64,000 nt of DNA from Hanleya hanleyi. Its lineage: Eukaryota > Mollusca > Polyplacophora > Lepidopleurida > Hanleyidae. The first letter of the stretch is position 1. Each line of letters opens with the position of its first letter. Of the stretch, positions 1-12,533 are shown piece after piece. The notes below the pieces were generated by a model. That model ran no database searches. It worked only from the letters and a program-made list of their open reading frames with translations, and was not told the DNA's origin. The stretch spans positions 39,182 through 103,181 of the forward strand of contig JAVTVY010025112.1 of the NCBI GenBank assembly GCA_036873755.1, given 5' to 3'. A program made the translations under genes and the position numbers.

Positions 1-1630
1 AGTTCTTATTCAGAACAAAAGTCTATTATGCGGCCCGACCCCGACCCGACCGCGACCAAGCGCTTAACTCTCTACCATGTTAACCATACTGACAAAGTAA
101 AATCACGATGATTTGTACAGATTGCAAGCATCGGGGACGAAACGTCCACCAGCAGAATCTCACCGTAACGTCCACCAGCAGAATCTCACCGTAACGTCCA
201 CCAGCAAAATCTCAACATATTCAGGTAACAATTAAGCGCAACATAAAAACGGGCTTAAAGGCGCTAAAACGCGCCACATCCTTCGGATGATTTTTTGTGC
301 GAAAGTAGGGAGTTTCTTGATACTGGGAAAAAATCTGCAATTCACACTGATTTCTTGGTTGTCAGTGTTCGTCTAAAAACTCGAAAACATGCATTCGATG
401 TGGGACATCTTAATGATATTTACTTCACTGATTCGTTTGGTGATATTATAAGACCAAGCGTGTCACTATGACATAGATTAGCTGTGTTATACGTGATGGA
501 AGTTGTCAGTCCTAAAAATAGCCAGTATAGCATGATACAGCATTGGACATGCAGTACAATTGGGCTTATAACCCCTTCGCCATGATGTATACAAAGTAAA
601 ACGTATACACAACTGTGACCGTAAGTGAAATCTTTCTCTAGCTATAAAAAATCGAAACATTATTCGGTTACAAGAAATCATGGTCATATACCTGTGGCTA
701 TACACCACGGTCATATATCTGTGTAGCATACGGTCAGAGTAGAACATGCAGCCCGACGTTCGGGATCTATAATCTGTTACAAATTATGATGTGTGCCGTA
801 TCCACCTCAAATACGGTTAGGAGTGCGCGATACTAGTATGCTATACAACTAGATAATTCGTGTAATGCTTCTCCAAAGATTGCCTCTAGTCGTATGTTGC
901 CTTGTCTTGACGATTGAAGGTGGGCTTCTGTAGCATAGGACAAGTTACAATTGATACCGTTCGCGCATACTATTTTGAGTAGTCGATCAATAAGGCAGTA
1001 TTGCCTAAGTTATCACTCGTTCGTCCTATCTTTTCGAACAAACCCAGGTAGTTTGATATACACAGGAATTTCGACGTATCCCTGTTATACTGCGTTCTCA
1101 GAATATGACCCGGCATCGTTACTCCGTCCATAATCACCTAGAAACTGGTCAACGCGCTGCTACCATGAAACAGAGATACTAGTAGTTTGACCACGTTTAA
1201 GAAATGATTATTATTTTTATTATCAAATAATAAATGATAATAGTTAAAAGGTTAGATTATTTATTCTCATGGTCCCCTGCTATGGCTTTGGATGATGAGA
1301 AGCCTATCACCAGTCTGTTGGGGTATGCGGATTGGAATATATTATCCCAATAAGTAAGTGTTTACAAGAGACTCTAGTACTGAAATAATGAAGGACTCTT
1401 CTTCCGACGGATTTCATCTAGATAGAAATAGAAAAGGTGTCAAGATGTTATACTTAGATACTTTTTTTCTCAGAAGACTCGCGATCGTCCGGAGTCCTTT
1501 ACATAACAAATTAGTGACCCACCCGGGCCAGAACGTTTCCTTATCCCTTACACAGGCAGACAAAGCGACCTTTGCAGAATAGTAGATTTATGAGTTGGCC
1601 TGAATTTCAGGATATAACAACTGAACTTAC
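1..1630. other. No gene recognised; short 26-bp repeat near the left edge
   Basis: I see no convincing exon here. At about 150-230 a unit beginning AACGTCCACCAGCA occurs three times at about 26-bp spacing; one copy follows GGGGACGAAACGTCC, a string that recurs at 2877. The next exon of gene A should lie here or left of the window, but nothing readable was found. Confidence 0.4.
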
Positions 1631-1905
1631 TTGAGTCTCAGCTAGACTACCTTCTATTGTTTCTGTCGTAGGATTATTTGTGCTTGTCCATGTCTCACTT
1701 CTCGCCGACGTTGAATCTGTCGCCGTTTGAACCAGTGTTGAGTTTTCTGCGGCTGTTGCATCTGGCACCGCTGCGTTATTTGTTGTTAGTGTTGACTCTG
1801 ACGTGGACCATACGGGACTCATTTGTAAAGTCGTGGTCGCTATTTCAATCGTGGAAGGTGCCACTGAGGAAGGCAACATAGGGCTACCACCGCTTGCTGT
1901 ACCAG
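1631..1905 (-). CDS. Gene A exon 5: Ser/Thr-rich mucin-like stalk
   Basis: A 275-nt exon after TTTTCAG encodes 91 residues dominated by Ser, Thr, Ala and Glu (for example IEIATTTLQMSPVWSTSEST), with Asn-Ser-Thr sequons and no cysteine. This composition suggests an O-glycosylated spacer between the folded domains and whatever follows. It ends in phase 0 at CAA|GTAAGT. Confidence 0.65.
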
Positions 1906-4900
1906 CTGAAAAGAAATTGGTTCATTGTAACAATCACCTTAACTTGGGGGTGATTCGCTTATATTGTGAAAATACGGTTTAGAATCTGTTGTGGATGATT
2001 CTTTCATATGCTTGATTTATACCGCTTAATATTATGCTGATTTATTTTGAATTGTTGCTATATTTCAACGAAGGCCATGTAAAAATTTTACCGCGTACAA
2101 TCTGATGTAGTGTAAATGTGTTTTTATTTGTCAGAGTGAAGATAGATAAAATTTCATGTTTGAACACTGACTTGTTCGAGTACTCATATTTTGTTAAACA
2201 AATGGCCGTGAGATATGAGAAATACTGGAGTCATTCAAGACGCTCAGTGGGCAATTTCTGTTCACAAATTATTTTCGCCATAATAATCAAAAACACTTTT
2301 ACACTTGACCGTATCACCACCAAAGTCAAAGCATCAAGCTCATATTATCTAAGCCGTATCATTCATAAATATTATTTCATTCAAATTCAATCCTTTTTCT
2401 GGAGATCTGAAATATCATTGTGGCTATCATTACAACGCATATGAGGGAAGTGGGAAGTGGTGCCGACATACTGACCTCACAGCATAGTCTTCTGGTTAAC
2501 CTATTCTAAAGCACATACCAAGAATCTAACGATTCGTGATATGTATTGTATCGCAGGTACGCTTTTATTGTACCTGTTCATGTGGCAACTTGAATGACAT
2601 GACCACACGGCCCCTAGCACCGGCATGAGCGGTATTAGATACAAATCTAGAGAGCTATGATGGAAATGCTCTGACAACTCGCATATTGGTAATTGGTGAG
2701 TTGTGTCGTTGTGACAACTCGTACACTGGAGATTGGTGAGCTGTATCGTGGTCAGATGAAAATGACGGCATTTAACACAAAAGACTAGTCTGTAAGGCCC
2801 GATGCCGACTCAGCATCAACTTGCCACAATGCCAACATATATCAAAGACCAAAAGGTCTCTACAGGGCACGGGCCTCGGGGACGAAACGTCCACCAGCAG
2901 AATCTCGCCATATACAGGTAAAAATTACAACGCATATAAGGTAAGTGGGAAGAGGTGCCGACATACTAACAGAGTCACATGACCTCACAGTATAGTCTTC
3001 TGGTTAACCTATTCTAAAGCACATACCAAGAATCTAACGATTCGTGATATGTATTGTATCTCAGGTACGCTTTTATTGTACCTGTTCATGTGGCAACTTG
3101 GATGACATGACCACACGGCACCGGCATAAGCGTTATTAGGTACAAATCTAGAGAGCTATGATGGAAATGCTCTGACAACTCGTATATTGGTAATTGGTGA
3201 GCTGTGTCGCTGTGACAACTCGTACACTGGGGGTTGGTGAGCTGTATCGTCGTCAGATGAAAATGACGGCATTTAACACAAAAGACTAGTCTGTAAGGCC
3301 CGATGTCGACCCAGCATCAACTTCCCACAATGCCAACAACCATCTTGATCAAATCCCCTTTCCAGCTTGATGAATTTTCACCTAAGATACGACGTATTTC
3401 CTTCACACAACGATCGTATTTTGCTACACACGTGTGACAATCTTTTTATCTTGTCCACTGCAAGCGAAAAAACATTTTGCAGAAATAGCACATAAAGCAA
3501 ACATTTAATGGATAAAGGGACCTACCTATGACGTCAGCTAGCTGTCTGGCACAATCTTCATCAATTGATTCATCTCCATCGTTATCTGAAAACTCAAACA
3601 GAAGTTTTGAATTACGAGCTAATTAAATAACTTAACGGGGGCTGCAAAAGGTGGATAACGGGGGCTGCAAAAGGTGGATAAGGATTATTACCAGAAGAAA
3701 ACTGTCCCTGTTGCCTGTTGTTAACTCCCCTGTCAGGTTTGGTTCCCACAGGGAAGGTCGGGTTCGAAGGCCCGCTGGTGCATGTGTAAAAGTTTTCCAG
3801 TTTCTTGCCGACAAGAGGTGGTTCTCACCGCGTACTCTGGCTTCCTCAACCAACCAAACTGGCTGTCACCATTTGTGAAATAACCTCGAGTGTGACATTA
3901 CACCAAATCCCCCCCCCCCCACACACAGGGAAGTTTAATGAATCCTCTAAATATTTTAATGCAGGAATCTCATAGCGTATTCGCGATGTTTTATCAATGT
4001 AATTTCGATCGTTCGGTTCCTTTGTGCTAACGCCTTTCCATGTAGAAGTTCATTATTATACAAGGTGAATATACTCTCATGAATATAGCGAGCTACTTGA
4101 TAACAACTGTCAACAGACCTGCGTTTGTTCCATCGCACAGTTCTTCGTCTATACGTCCATCACAGTCATTGTCCAGTCCATCCCCAACTGTATTGTTACT
4201 GATTGTACATGGCTGTGAAACGACAAAAGGACCATCACCAAAAAGACCAATCGATGTACCTTAGCATCTTAACACTCTGAGAGATATAGTGGTCCAAGAT
4301 ATAATTAATAGAGTAGAAAATACCTCAATTCCTGATCTAACGTTGGAATTTGTTGATTTTGAAACAAGTAATATTCGTAAATCGACAATATTCCACATTG
4401 ACTGAATTGCACGTTTGAAAAAATCAATCTAGCTATTTCGGGAAGGATTATTGTTGTTCGTGTACCAGCGACGGACTCCCTTAGTTGTCTAATCCCTCTG
4501 TTTACGCAGATAAACCTATCTGGGGCTTACTTACCGTATTGACAGGCGCCAGCCTCATGCCTGTCGGGAAGGAATACGATTCGTACAGAACATAGCCATA
4601 CAGGAAGCCTCCAAATGTCACGATCGTAGATGTGTGATAAATGGTATGGCTTCCATCAGACACTGGGATATGAGCACCCACGTAATCTGTCCCGCTAAAC
4701 TGAGTCCATGTCGTAGAACTGTTCAGTGCCGCGTTGTCTAACCGGAGACCAGACTTATCTGAGTCCTTTATTATTATCTGAAAGTAGTTGGTATACGAGC
4801 CGAAAGTCGAAGACTGGGGAGTAGTGAAGGTGTAGTCGGAGGCGTATTGCTCTATCGGATAGATCACCGTCATAGATGGATCGGACGTTTCCGTGGACCA

Positions 4901-6710
4901 AGCAAATTCCTGACTTCGGACCATCTGTACAACTAGAATAGGTTGGTCCGAAGTGACCGTTATAAAATCTGTTGAACTGATCACTAACTGGAAATGACCT
5001 CCGATTTTTGTGATCACTTGGCTGCCGTAGTTTGACACGTTGACGGTTGTACTGGCTTCGCTAGAGACACACTTGATCACATCGCCAACCGCCGTTTCGG
5101 GCGTCGGCACCAGGGCAAATGTTTTGCCCCACGTGGACACGGGCGGAAGCTGTTCCACCAAGTGATCGGAACTGTAACCGTCAATTCTTGTCCGTCGGTT
5201 GCCACTGAAGACAGCCACTGGTTTTGTAGATGATATATATGTCCCTGTCAGATCGCCTTGGCTTTGAATCTGCAGAGATTCATACTGGCTTAAGTTCACA
5301 GTGAATGTATCCCCATTGTAGTAAGCTATCCCGCCAAATTGGACTTCCAGAAAAGTCGCAGGATCAGGCAGCTTGATAATTACGGCGCAATTTTCCGTAG
5401 CAACCACGGCGAATTGAGTTCTGTACGTCGCAGGATGAAAGGAGACTGTGAAATGCTCTGTTCCAAGAACGTCTAACGGAAGAACAAGAAAAGCGTCATT
5501 GGTGTATTCCTCCTTATTCACGGCGTACACGACGACCTCATCATCGGAGTGTACAGTAATGGCGTTGTTCGACTTGACGGAACCAACTATGCGGAAGCCG
5601 GATGTTATGTTCAACTGGTGAACATACCCTGAATATACTTCGAATCGCTGATCAACCTGTGGACTCGTACTCAGCGGGGAGGTCACATGGACAGTGACGT
5701 TTGTAGGCCGGCTCGTCGTGACGTACAGCTCCAAGTCTGTGGAGTATGACGTCGCGTGATTATCCATGTATATCAAGAAGAAGTCTGTACCAGCGTTATC
5801 TGGTGCCCCAGTACCTGATAAATAATAAATCTACATATTATACGGACTGGAATCGTGGACTGTCTATTTAGGATATATACCACACTGATTTTAGGATGGA
5901 GTACTACCAACGTTGTTGTGAAAGACTAGTTGCTCATATCTTTCGTTATTGGAGAAAATAACTTGCTCCCATACGAAATACATGAGTGTATATGGCTGTA
6001 CTTTCGAAACAACCCTTCTGTGACGTTACAAGATAAACTACAACAAATAGCAAAAGGAAGAACTATCCGACAGAAACAAATGCCCGGTTCCTATTCAATA
6101 ATTCCACGACAAAGTGCGAATCGCGCTACACGCCAATCGAAAAAAAGTAACTCGCGACCGCCTTTGCTTTGTGAACGTTTTCATCATTTTATCTGGGACC
6201 ACAGTGTGGAGATGGAAACCGACCACAAACCACTCCAGAATTATGGTTTGAGATATCGCACACTCCGGGAAAGTATACATGTACATCGCAGACGCGTTGT
6301 CGCGTGTTGTTGACAAGAGTGTAACTTCAGTTTGTAAGAATGTAGCTGATGTCAATGCCTATGTTGATCTGATAGTTGAGAACATTGCAATATCTGATAT
6401 ATGGTTGACTCAAATTCGCAAAGAAACGCCTGATATGTGACCATGACAACCACAAAGAGTGATAGTGAGATTTATCCAAAGAGTGATATATAGTATGAAT
6501 ATCCTGGAGAAATGGTAGTCGTGTTTTAGATTTCAGTAATACGTACTGTGAGAAAGGAAATGTATTCTCGACCAACCGTTGATTTTTCACAAGCTCCAAA
6601 GTAGATGACTAATTAAAATCGGCCGAATTTAGTGATATCCTGCACTTACCTCTCCCAGACTGAAGAAGTTGAATTATCAGTAAAAGACCAATAAACACAC
6701 AAATTTCCAT
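1631..6710 (-). CDS. Gene A: IgGFc-binding-domain secreted/surface protein (5 exons, 3' end open)
   Basis: Five exons were joined by hand: 6710-6650, 5814-4535, 4212-4119, 3585-3526 and 1905-1631. Every junction has GT/AG borders and matching phase (1, 0, 1, 1), giving 590 codons without a stop. The order is a signal peptide, an IgGFc-binding N-terminal-type domain, two short Asp-rich loops (DGLDNDCDGRIDEEL and DNDGDESIDEDC) and a Ser/Thr-rich stalk. Such proteins are extracellular, and adhesion or mucus-type roles are known for relatives; the role here is inference. The last donor (GTAAGT after 1631) shows that at least one more exon follows, which I could not identify in 1-1630, so a membrane anchor or C-terminus may lie outside the window. 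A Ty3/gypsy scrap sits in intron 1. Confidence 0.8.
2431..3345. repeat. Direct duplication of about 420 bp (two copies, offset 495 bp)
   Basis: The sequence from ACAACGCATAT at 2432 recurs from 2927 with few changes, through the shared landmarks GGTACGCTTTTATTGTACC and AAAGACTAGTCTGTAAGGCC. Each copy holds two adjacent hairpins of the form GACAACTCG ... GGTGAGYTGT about 48 bp apart. The duplication lies in the last visible intron of gene A. Part of it (CACGGCCCCTAGCACCGGC) resembles the 3' region of the Penelope-like element at 49 kb, so it may be a decayed relative; that link is weak. Confidence 0.6.
3526..3585 (-). CDS. Gene A exon 4: second Asp-rich loop
   Basis: A 60-nt symmetric phase-1 exon, bounded by TTTTCAG and GTAGGT, reads DNDGDESIDEDCARQLADVI. 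It repeats the acidic pattern of exon 3 (DNDGD, IDEDC) and keeps one cysteine. Both phases fit the neighbouring exons, which is the main reason to accept so short an exon. Confidence 0.65.
4119..4212 (-). CDS. Gene A exon 3: Asp-rich DNDCDG loop
   Basis: A 94-nt exon after acceptor TTTCACAG reads PCTISNNTVGDGLDNDCDG then RIDEELCDGTNA. It begins in phase 0, matching exon 2, and ends in phase 1 before GTCTGT. The DxDxDG-type loop is the metal-binding-like motif often found next to IgGFc-binding domains in invertebrate proteins. Calcium binding is inferred from the spacing of acidic residues only. Confidence 0.7.
4535..5814 (-). CDS. Gene A exon 2: IgGFc-binding protein N-terminal-type domain
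   Basis: This 1280-nt exon encodes about 426 residues and runs from acceptor TATCAG at 5815 to donor GTAAGTAAG at 4534. The protein has the pattern of the IgGFc_binding family: an N-terminal half of short beta-strands with PLDVLGTEHFTVSF, then SGNRRTRI and the hallmark DHLVEQLPPVSTWGKTF, then repeated VTSDQPILVVQ and a C-terminal GFLYGYVLYES. Cysteines are few (CAV, KCVS). Relatives include FCGBP-like and many mollusc and lancelet surface proteins. The nine residues the open frame reads past ACG (V-S-K-P...) are intron. Confidence 0.85.
6180..6450 (+). mobile_element. Ty3/gypsy pol scrap (RNase H end)
   Basis: One frame reads HHFIWDHSVEMETDHKPLQN and, after a deletion and frame change, another reads YMYIADALSRVVDKS. 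These match in order the VEVETDHKPL and VADALSR segments that end the RNase H domain of Ty3/gypsy polyproteins. About 60 residues that normally separate them are missing, and no LTR is visible. It is an old fragment in intron 1 of gene A. Confidence 0.7.
6650..6710 (-). CDS. Gene A exon 1: start codon and signal peptide
   Basis: ATG at 6710 opens 20 codons, MEICVFIGLLLIIQLLQSGR, followed by donor G|GTAAGT at 6650/6649. The run of Ile/Leu/Val ending in Gln-Ser-Gly is a typical cleavable signal peptide. It ends in phase 1, and the next exon begins with the two bases needed to complete a Gly codon. This decides the start, because the large exon alone has only an internal Met. No convincing TATA box was placed; an AT-rich TATATATA run lies about 350 bp upstream near 7062. 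Confidence 0.75.
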
Positions 6711-7784
6711 GGTTCGATGTTAGTTCCACCCGTCGCTTGTTCACACCACGACGTATCAGCGACCGAACAAGCTGAAAGGGTTTGAAACGCAACGTAGTAG
6801 TTTTCAACAGCTAAAGCCTTCAAATGTTGAAAGAAATTTTTAACAAAATATTTCTACTCAATAGCCATTTAAGAAGATTTATCGATTCACCGGTACCGTA
6901 CTCTTCATAAGCAAAGAAAATAAAATTGGCGATCAAACGGAATCTCCAATGGATGGGGATACTTGCCTCTCTTTACAAGGATGGTAATAGCTTTCCGTCC
7001 TGAATCGTCGTCCTGAACTAAGAACGCAGTCGAATGTTGGATTTCAATGTAGTTGCAGTTATATATACGCGCTTTTAGTTATTTGCACTTACCAAATGTT
7101 TCTTCAAGTACGGAGTATAAGATCAGAAGTCAATACTCCAGAGCAATCCAATGTCTTCAAGAATGTAAGTGACCTGTACCTTATTGTAACAGTAACCGCA
7201 TTATGTTGTTAGAAGGGTGTAAACTGAGAAAAGCTAATTGTGATATTGGTACTTTAGTTTATGCACTATTACAGGTATTTATTTTATCAATTGAGTCACA
7301 ATGTAGTAGGATGACGGATTGTTACCCGTCTATTCAGAAAGTGTTTTGAGTCGCCGGCTCGCGGATCCCTATCAAGTACAAGTGGTTCCCTTTCACAGTA
7401 AATTTATCGTTCAAATATAGGTAAAACGAACAATAGCACAACTATAGACCATTATAACCTAATTTTACTTTCAAAGACTGAACTTTGAACTTTTAACCTG
7501 AATGTACGAATAATTCACATCAATACTGTGTTATGCATGCCTTGGATCTCAGCTTATATTTTGTATTTACCGGTATAATGGATCCAACAATATATTCCAG
7601 TCTACCTCACCTGTAAGCTTACAACAAATTCTTTAATATGAATGGATTTACAGCCGCATGAAAATTGTTTAACTTAACTTCATTGGGAATCAGTTTCTCT
7701 TAATTAAGGCAACACGATTTTCATTTCCCACCTCACATGATTACAAAACTTGAAAATCTCAAAATCTTCTGGATTGCCTGAAAA

Positions 7785-8172
7785 AGTCATCTGATGGTCA
7801 GGTTGAATTTGTCAATGGCTCAGATGGCATTATTGTGAGAACATAGAAGAGCCTGTTCACGAACCGGTGACTTCAGCTGATCAGTTAATGGGTTTGTCTA
7901 ATTTCATTTCCCCCTATCTTTTACCTCTGGAGATTACTGTAGTTTCTCAGTATTCGATGACACTTTCTTTGAATAGTGGAAAGATATAATACATATATAT
8001 ATAAAATTATGCCAGCTATCGCCACTTAAAAATAGTGGGTCTTATGGGTTAAAAGACAGGGCAAAGTGAAATTATACAACTCAGTAGCTGATCAGCTGAA
8101 GTCACTGGTCCATGAACAGACATGCTCTTCATTGTTCTCTCAATAAAGTGCAACTGAGCTATTGAAAGCGCA
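7785..8172. mobile_element. Foldback MITE with about 85-bp inverted arms
   Basis: The segment around 7810-7890 (ending GTGACTTCAGCTGATCAG) is repeated in inverted, diverged form at 8085-8165 (CTGATCAGCTGAAGTCAC). There is no open frame of note between the arms. It is non-autonomous by appearance. Confidence 0.6.
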
Positions 8173-8559
8173 CAAATGAGAAATAAATGTTATACGGTAA
8201 TACTGACTTGTATGTATCGACAATGCTCATAGTTCCAGTAATATGCAACCATGCTGTAGTATAAACAGTAAATGGCCTAAAGATATGTACGTGAACGCAC
8301 AGGCAGTGCCGAAGTCTATTTATTTAAAGAATTTACCGGCTCTATGGTGCATATATGTACGTATGGTAATTAGAATTTGTGGGGGGGATCAAAGAGAAAT
8401 CCAAAGACACCACGCCAGCCACTGGGACAGAGAGCTGACTGAGATTGGTGTTAGGTTGGTTGCATGTATGGCTGGCAAATGCATCATTAAAGATCAAGCG
8501 CAGACGAGGTTATATTTCATTTGTTGCATGAAGTATATATGAATTTTAATAAATGTTCA

Positions 8560-8632
8560 TACACGGGGTCTATAAATGTTCACACACGGGGTCTATAAAT
8601 TAGTATATGTTCAAACACGGGGTCTATAAATA
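8560..8632 (+). repeat. Three copies of ACACGGGGTCTATAAAT
   Basis: The word recurs at about 23-30 bp spacing (8562, 8587, 8617), each copy preceded by GTTCA. No function is evident. Confidence 0.6.
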
Positions 8633-9116
8633 ACACAATTGAGAAATGACAGAAACAAAGAAGCTGGATTGTTCAATACTGAAGTTGAAATTTATTACTT
8701 AATTAGGCTCATTTATTAATTAATTAATTACGCTCTATCATTAGGACAGGTACAATTTTTGTAACAGTAAAACACGAAGAACAAATCTGTAGAGAATGAC
8801 TACCATTTATCCATGATATTGACACTATATTGATATTGGCTTTTCGTTTTCCCTGTGTTAACTCGGACATTGGTACCTTCAAGTCGACTAATATTCCTCA
8901 AAGACATGAATTTGCCTTCGGTTGCCTCAAGGGCGCGTATTGATCGGTCTCTTTTGTATTCGTTTGGCGAGTTCCAGTGCCAAGCCGGATTACTTTCCTG
9001 TATACCTGACCACCGCCTGCATGTTCACACTTGATTTTGATGAGGTCAGCAACGATTCCCTCATTCATGCATTCGGAACTTTCGCCAGAAAAGCCGAATC
9101 AATTTATAAGTACGTG

Positions 9117-11708
9117 GATCGATATCCCGATGTCTGATAGTTGAATATATAGATACGGTGGCTTGTTAGGGCCATGCATTGATCTTATATAGCACCATAG
9201 AATATCCAATATTGTATCAGAATGTACTAGTCGATATCCCGATGTCTGATAGTTGAATATATAGCTACGGCGGCTTGTTAGGGCCATGTATTGATCTTAT
9301 ATAGCACCATAGAATATCCAATATTGTATCAGAACGTACTAGTCGATATCCCGATGTCTGATAGTTGAATATATAGCTACGATGGCTTGTTAGGGCCATG
9401 CATTGATCTTATATAGCACCATAGTATATCCAATATTGTATCAGAATGTACTAGTCGATATCCTGATGTCTGATAGTTTGAATATATAGATACGGTGGCT
9501 TGTTGGGGCCATGCATTGATCTTATATAGCACCATATAGAATATCCAATATTGTATCAGAATGTACTAGTCGATATCCCGATGTCTGATAGTTGAATATA
9601 TAGATACGGTGGCTTGTTAGGGCCATGCATTGATCTTATATAGCACCATAGTATATCCAATATTGTATCAGAATGTACTAGTCGATATCCCGATGTCTGA
9701 TAGTTGAATATATAGCTACGGCGGCTTGTTAGGGCCATGTATTGATCTTATATAGCACCATAGTACATGTATATCCAATATTGTATCAGAATGTACTAGT
9801 CGATATCCCGATGTCTGATAGTTGAATATATAGCTACGGCGGCTTGTTAGGGCTATGCATTGATCTTATATAGCACCATAGAATATCCAATATTGTATCA
9901 GAATGTACTAATCGATATCCCGATGTCTGATAGTTGAATATATAGCTACGGCGGCTTGTTAGGGCTATGTGTTGATCTTATATAGCACCATAGTATATCC
10001 AATATTGTATCAGAATGTACTAGTCGATATCCCGATGTCTGATAGTTGAATATATAGCTACGGCGGCTTGTTAGGGCTATGCATTGATCTTATATAGCAC
10101 CATAGAATATCCACTATTGTATCAGAATGTACTAGTCGATATCCCGATGTCTGATAGTTGAATATATAGTTACGGTGACTCGTTAGGGCCATGCATTGAT
10201 CTTATATAGCACCATAGAATATCCACTATTGTATCAGAATGTACTAGTCGATATCCCGATGTCTGATAGTTGAATATATAGTTACGGTGACTCGTTAGGG
10301 CCATGCATTGATCTTATATAGCACCATAGAATATCCACTATTGTATCAGAATGTACTAGTCGATATCCCGATGTCTGATAGTTGAATATATAGTTACGGT
10401 GACTCGTTAGGGCCATTCATTGATCTTATATAGCACCATAGAATATCCACTATTGTATCAGAATGTACTAGTCGATATCCCGATGTCTGATAGTTGAATA
10501 TATAGATACGGTGGCTTGTTAGGGCCATGTATTGATCTTATATAGCACCATATAGAATATCCAATATTGTATCAGAATGTACTAGTCGATATCCCGATGT
10601 CTGATAGTTGAATATATAGATACGGTGGCTTGTTAGGGCCATGCATTGATCTTATATAGCACCATAGTATATCCAATATTGTATCAGAATGTACTAGTCG
10701 ATATCCCGATGTCTGATAGTTGAATATATAGCTACGGCGGCTTGTTAGGGCTATGCATTGATCTTATATAGCACCATAGAATATCCAATATTGTATCAGA
10801 ATGTACTAGTCGATATCCCGATGTCTGATAGTTGAATATATAGCTACGGTGGCTTGTTAGGGCCATGCATTGATCTGATATAGCACAATATAGAATATCC
10901 AATATTGTATCAGAATGTACTAGTCGATATCCCGATGTCTGATAGTTGAATATATAGAAACAGTGGCTTGTCAGGGCCATGCATTGATCTTATATAGCAC
11001 CATAGTATATCCAATATTGTATCAGAATGTACTAGTCGATATCCCGATGTCTGATAGTTGAATATATAGCTACGGCGGCTTGTTAGGGCTATGCATTGAT
11101 CTTATATAGCACCATAGAATATCCAATATTGTATCAGAATGTACTAGTCGATATCCCGATGTCTGATAGTTGAATATATAGCTACGGTGGCTTGTTAGGG
11201 CTATGTATTGATCTTATATAGCACCATAGAATATCCAATATTGTATCAGAATGTACTAGTCGATATCCCGATGTCTGATAGTTGAATATATAGAAACGGT
11301 GGCTTGTTAGGGCCATGCATTGATCTTATATAGCACCATAGTATATCCAATATTGTATCAGAATGTACTAGTCGATATCCCGATGTCTGATAGTTGAATA
11401 TATAGATACGGTGGCTTGTTAGGGCCATGTATTGATCTTATATAGCACCATGTAGAATATCCAATATTGTATCAGAATGTACTAGTCGATATCCCGATGT
11501 CGGATAGTTGAATATATAGATACGGCGGCTTGTTAGGGCCATGTATTGATCTTATATAGCACCATAGTATATCCAATATTGTATCAGAATGTACTAGTCG
11601 ATATCCCGATGTCTGATAGTTGAATATATAGCTACGGCGGCTTGTTAGGGCTATGCATTGATCTTATATAGCACCATAGAATATCCAATATTGTATCAGA
11701 ATGTACTA
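9117..11708. repeat. 112-bp satellite array, about 23 copies
   Basis: The unit carries the landmarks CGATATCCCGATGTCTGATA, CATTGATCTTATATAGCACC and GTATCAGAATGTACTA. Successive GATGTCTG landmarks are 112 bp apart (9129, 9241, 9353), with small indels such as ACCATATAGAA. At least two sub-variants alternate (GGCTTGTTAGGG and GACTCGTTAGGG). The array resumes at 14106 after the insertion described below. Apparent minus-strand open frames (MALTSRRSYIFNYQ...) come from the repeat, since 112 is not a multiple of three and the frames drift. Confidence 0.95.
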
Positions 11709-11712
11709 TTAG

Positions 11713-11850
11713 TTATACGTCGCCCTTCCGGGGTAATACGGGATGAGATTTGGTTTCTCTCGCCATATTTTTCCGAGGCGCAGCCGAGAAAAAATATGGC
11801 GAGAGAAACCAAATCGAATCCCGTATTACCCCGGAAGGGCGATGTATAAC
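11713..11850. repeat. Long hairpin (inverted repeat arms about 60 bp)
   Basis: GTTATACGTCGCCCTTCCGG at the left is mirrored by CCGGAAGGGCGATGTATAAC at the right. The arms continue inward through TTTCTCTCGCCATATTTTT and its complement to a small loop (CCGAGGCGCAGCCGAG). It can fold almost end to end and is foldback-MITE-like. Confidence 0.85.
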
Positions 11851-12533
11851 GAATTTATCATATCTCAGAGCATTAAGAATCACTTTGGACTTCAAGGCCG
11901 ACATAATGGAACGGACTTCGATCGGACTTGCACTGGTTTCAGAACGATCCACAGCATGCACCGGAAAAAATGAACACAAAGACAAATGTATCATTTTTAC
12001 AATCCTCATCTTTAAAACGTACTAAGGGAGGAGCAAAGATAACGATAACATATACTGTAATCCGTGAACAATGAACCCGGTTTCTGTGTGAAATACCGGT
12101 GGGCTTCGGTGATAAAGAATGAACAATCTAACTTCAAATTCAGCTTCATCTCTTATGTTCTATTCTGAAAATCAGAAACGTATAAAATACTGGAACATTA
12201 AGCTTAATCTCAATTTCATATTTAATATTTAATAGCCATCGACGAGTATAATATCTAGATTATATACCTTTTGTTAATAAATACATCGAAAGACCCGTTC
12301 CGGATTCACATCTGTTGCGTGGATATGTAAGTTTCAAATACACGTGTGAACTGTTACATTTCCATTCTGTCTATAATTCAACACCGTGTCACTCGACAGT
12401 GTCACTTGTGTCATGTTTCCATAACATCACACAGGAGAAGGACCAACATGAACTGACTTAAATTTACAGTTCGAGAGAAAAATCGGAAAATCAAACTGTC
12501 CTGCACAATTTGGCAGAAGTATAGGTATTTGCT

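Noticed and set aside
130..150. GGGGACGAAACGTCC as a hammerhead ribozyme half (also at 2877)
   Set aside because: It resembles the GAAAC-side strand, but I found no CTGATGA core at a suitable distance on either strand.
9099..11428. Repeated minus-strand frames MALTSRRSYIFNYQTSGYRL
   Set aside because: They are products of the 112-bp satellite; frames drift because the unit length is not a multiple of three.
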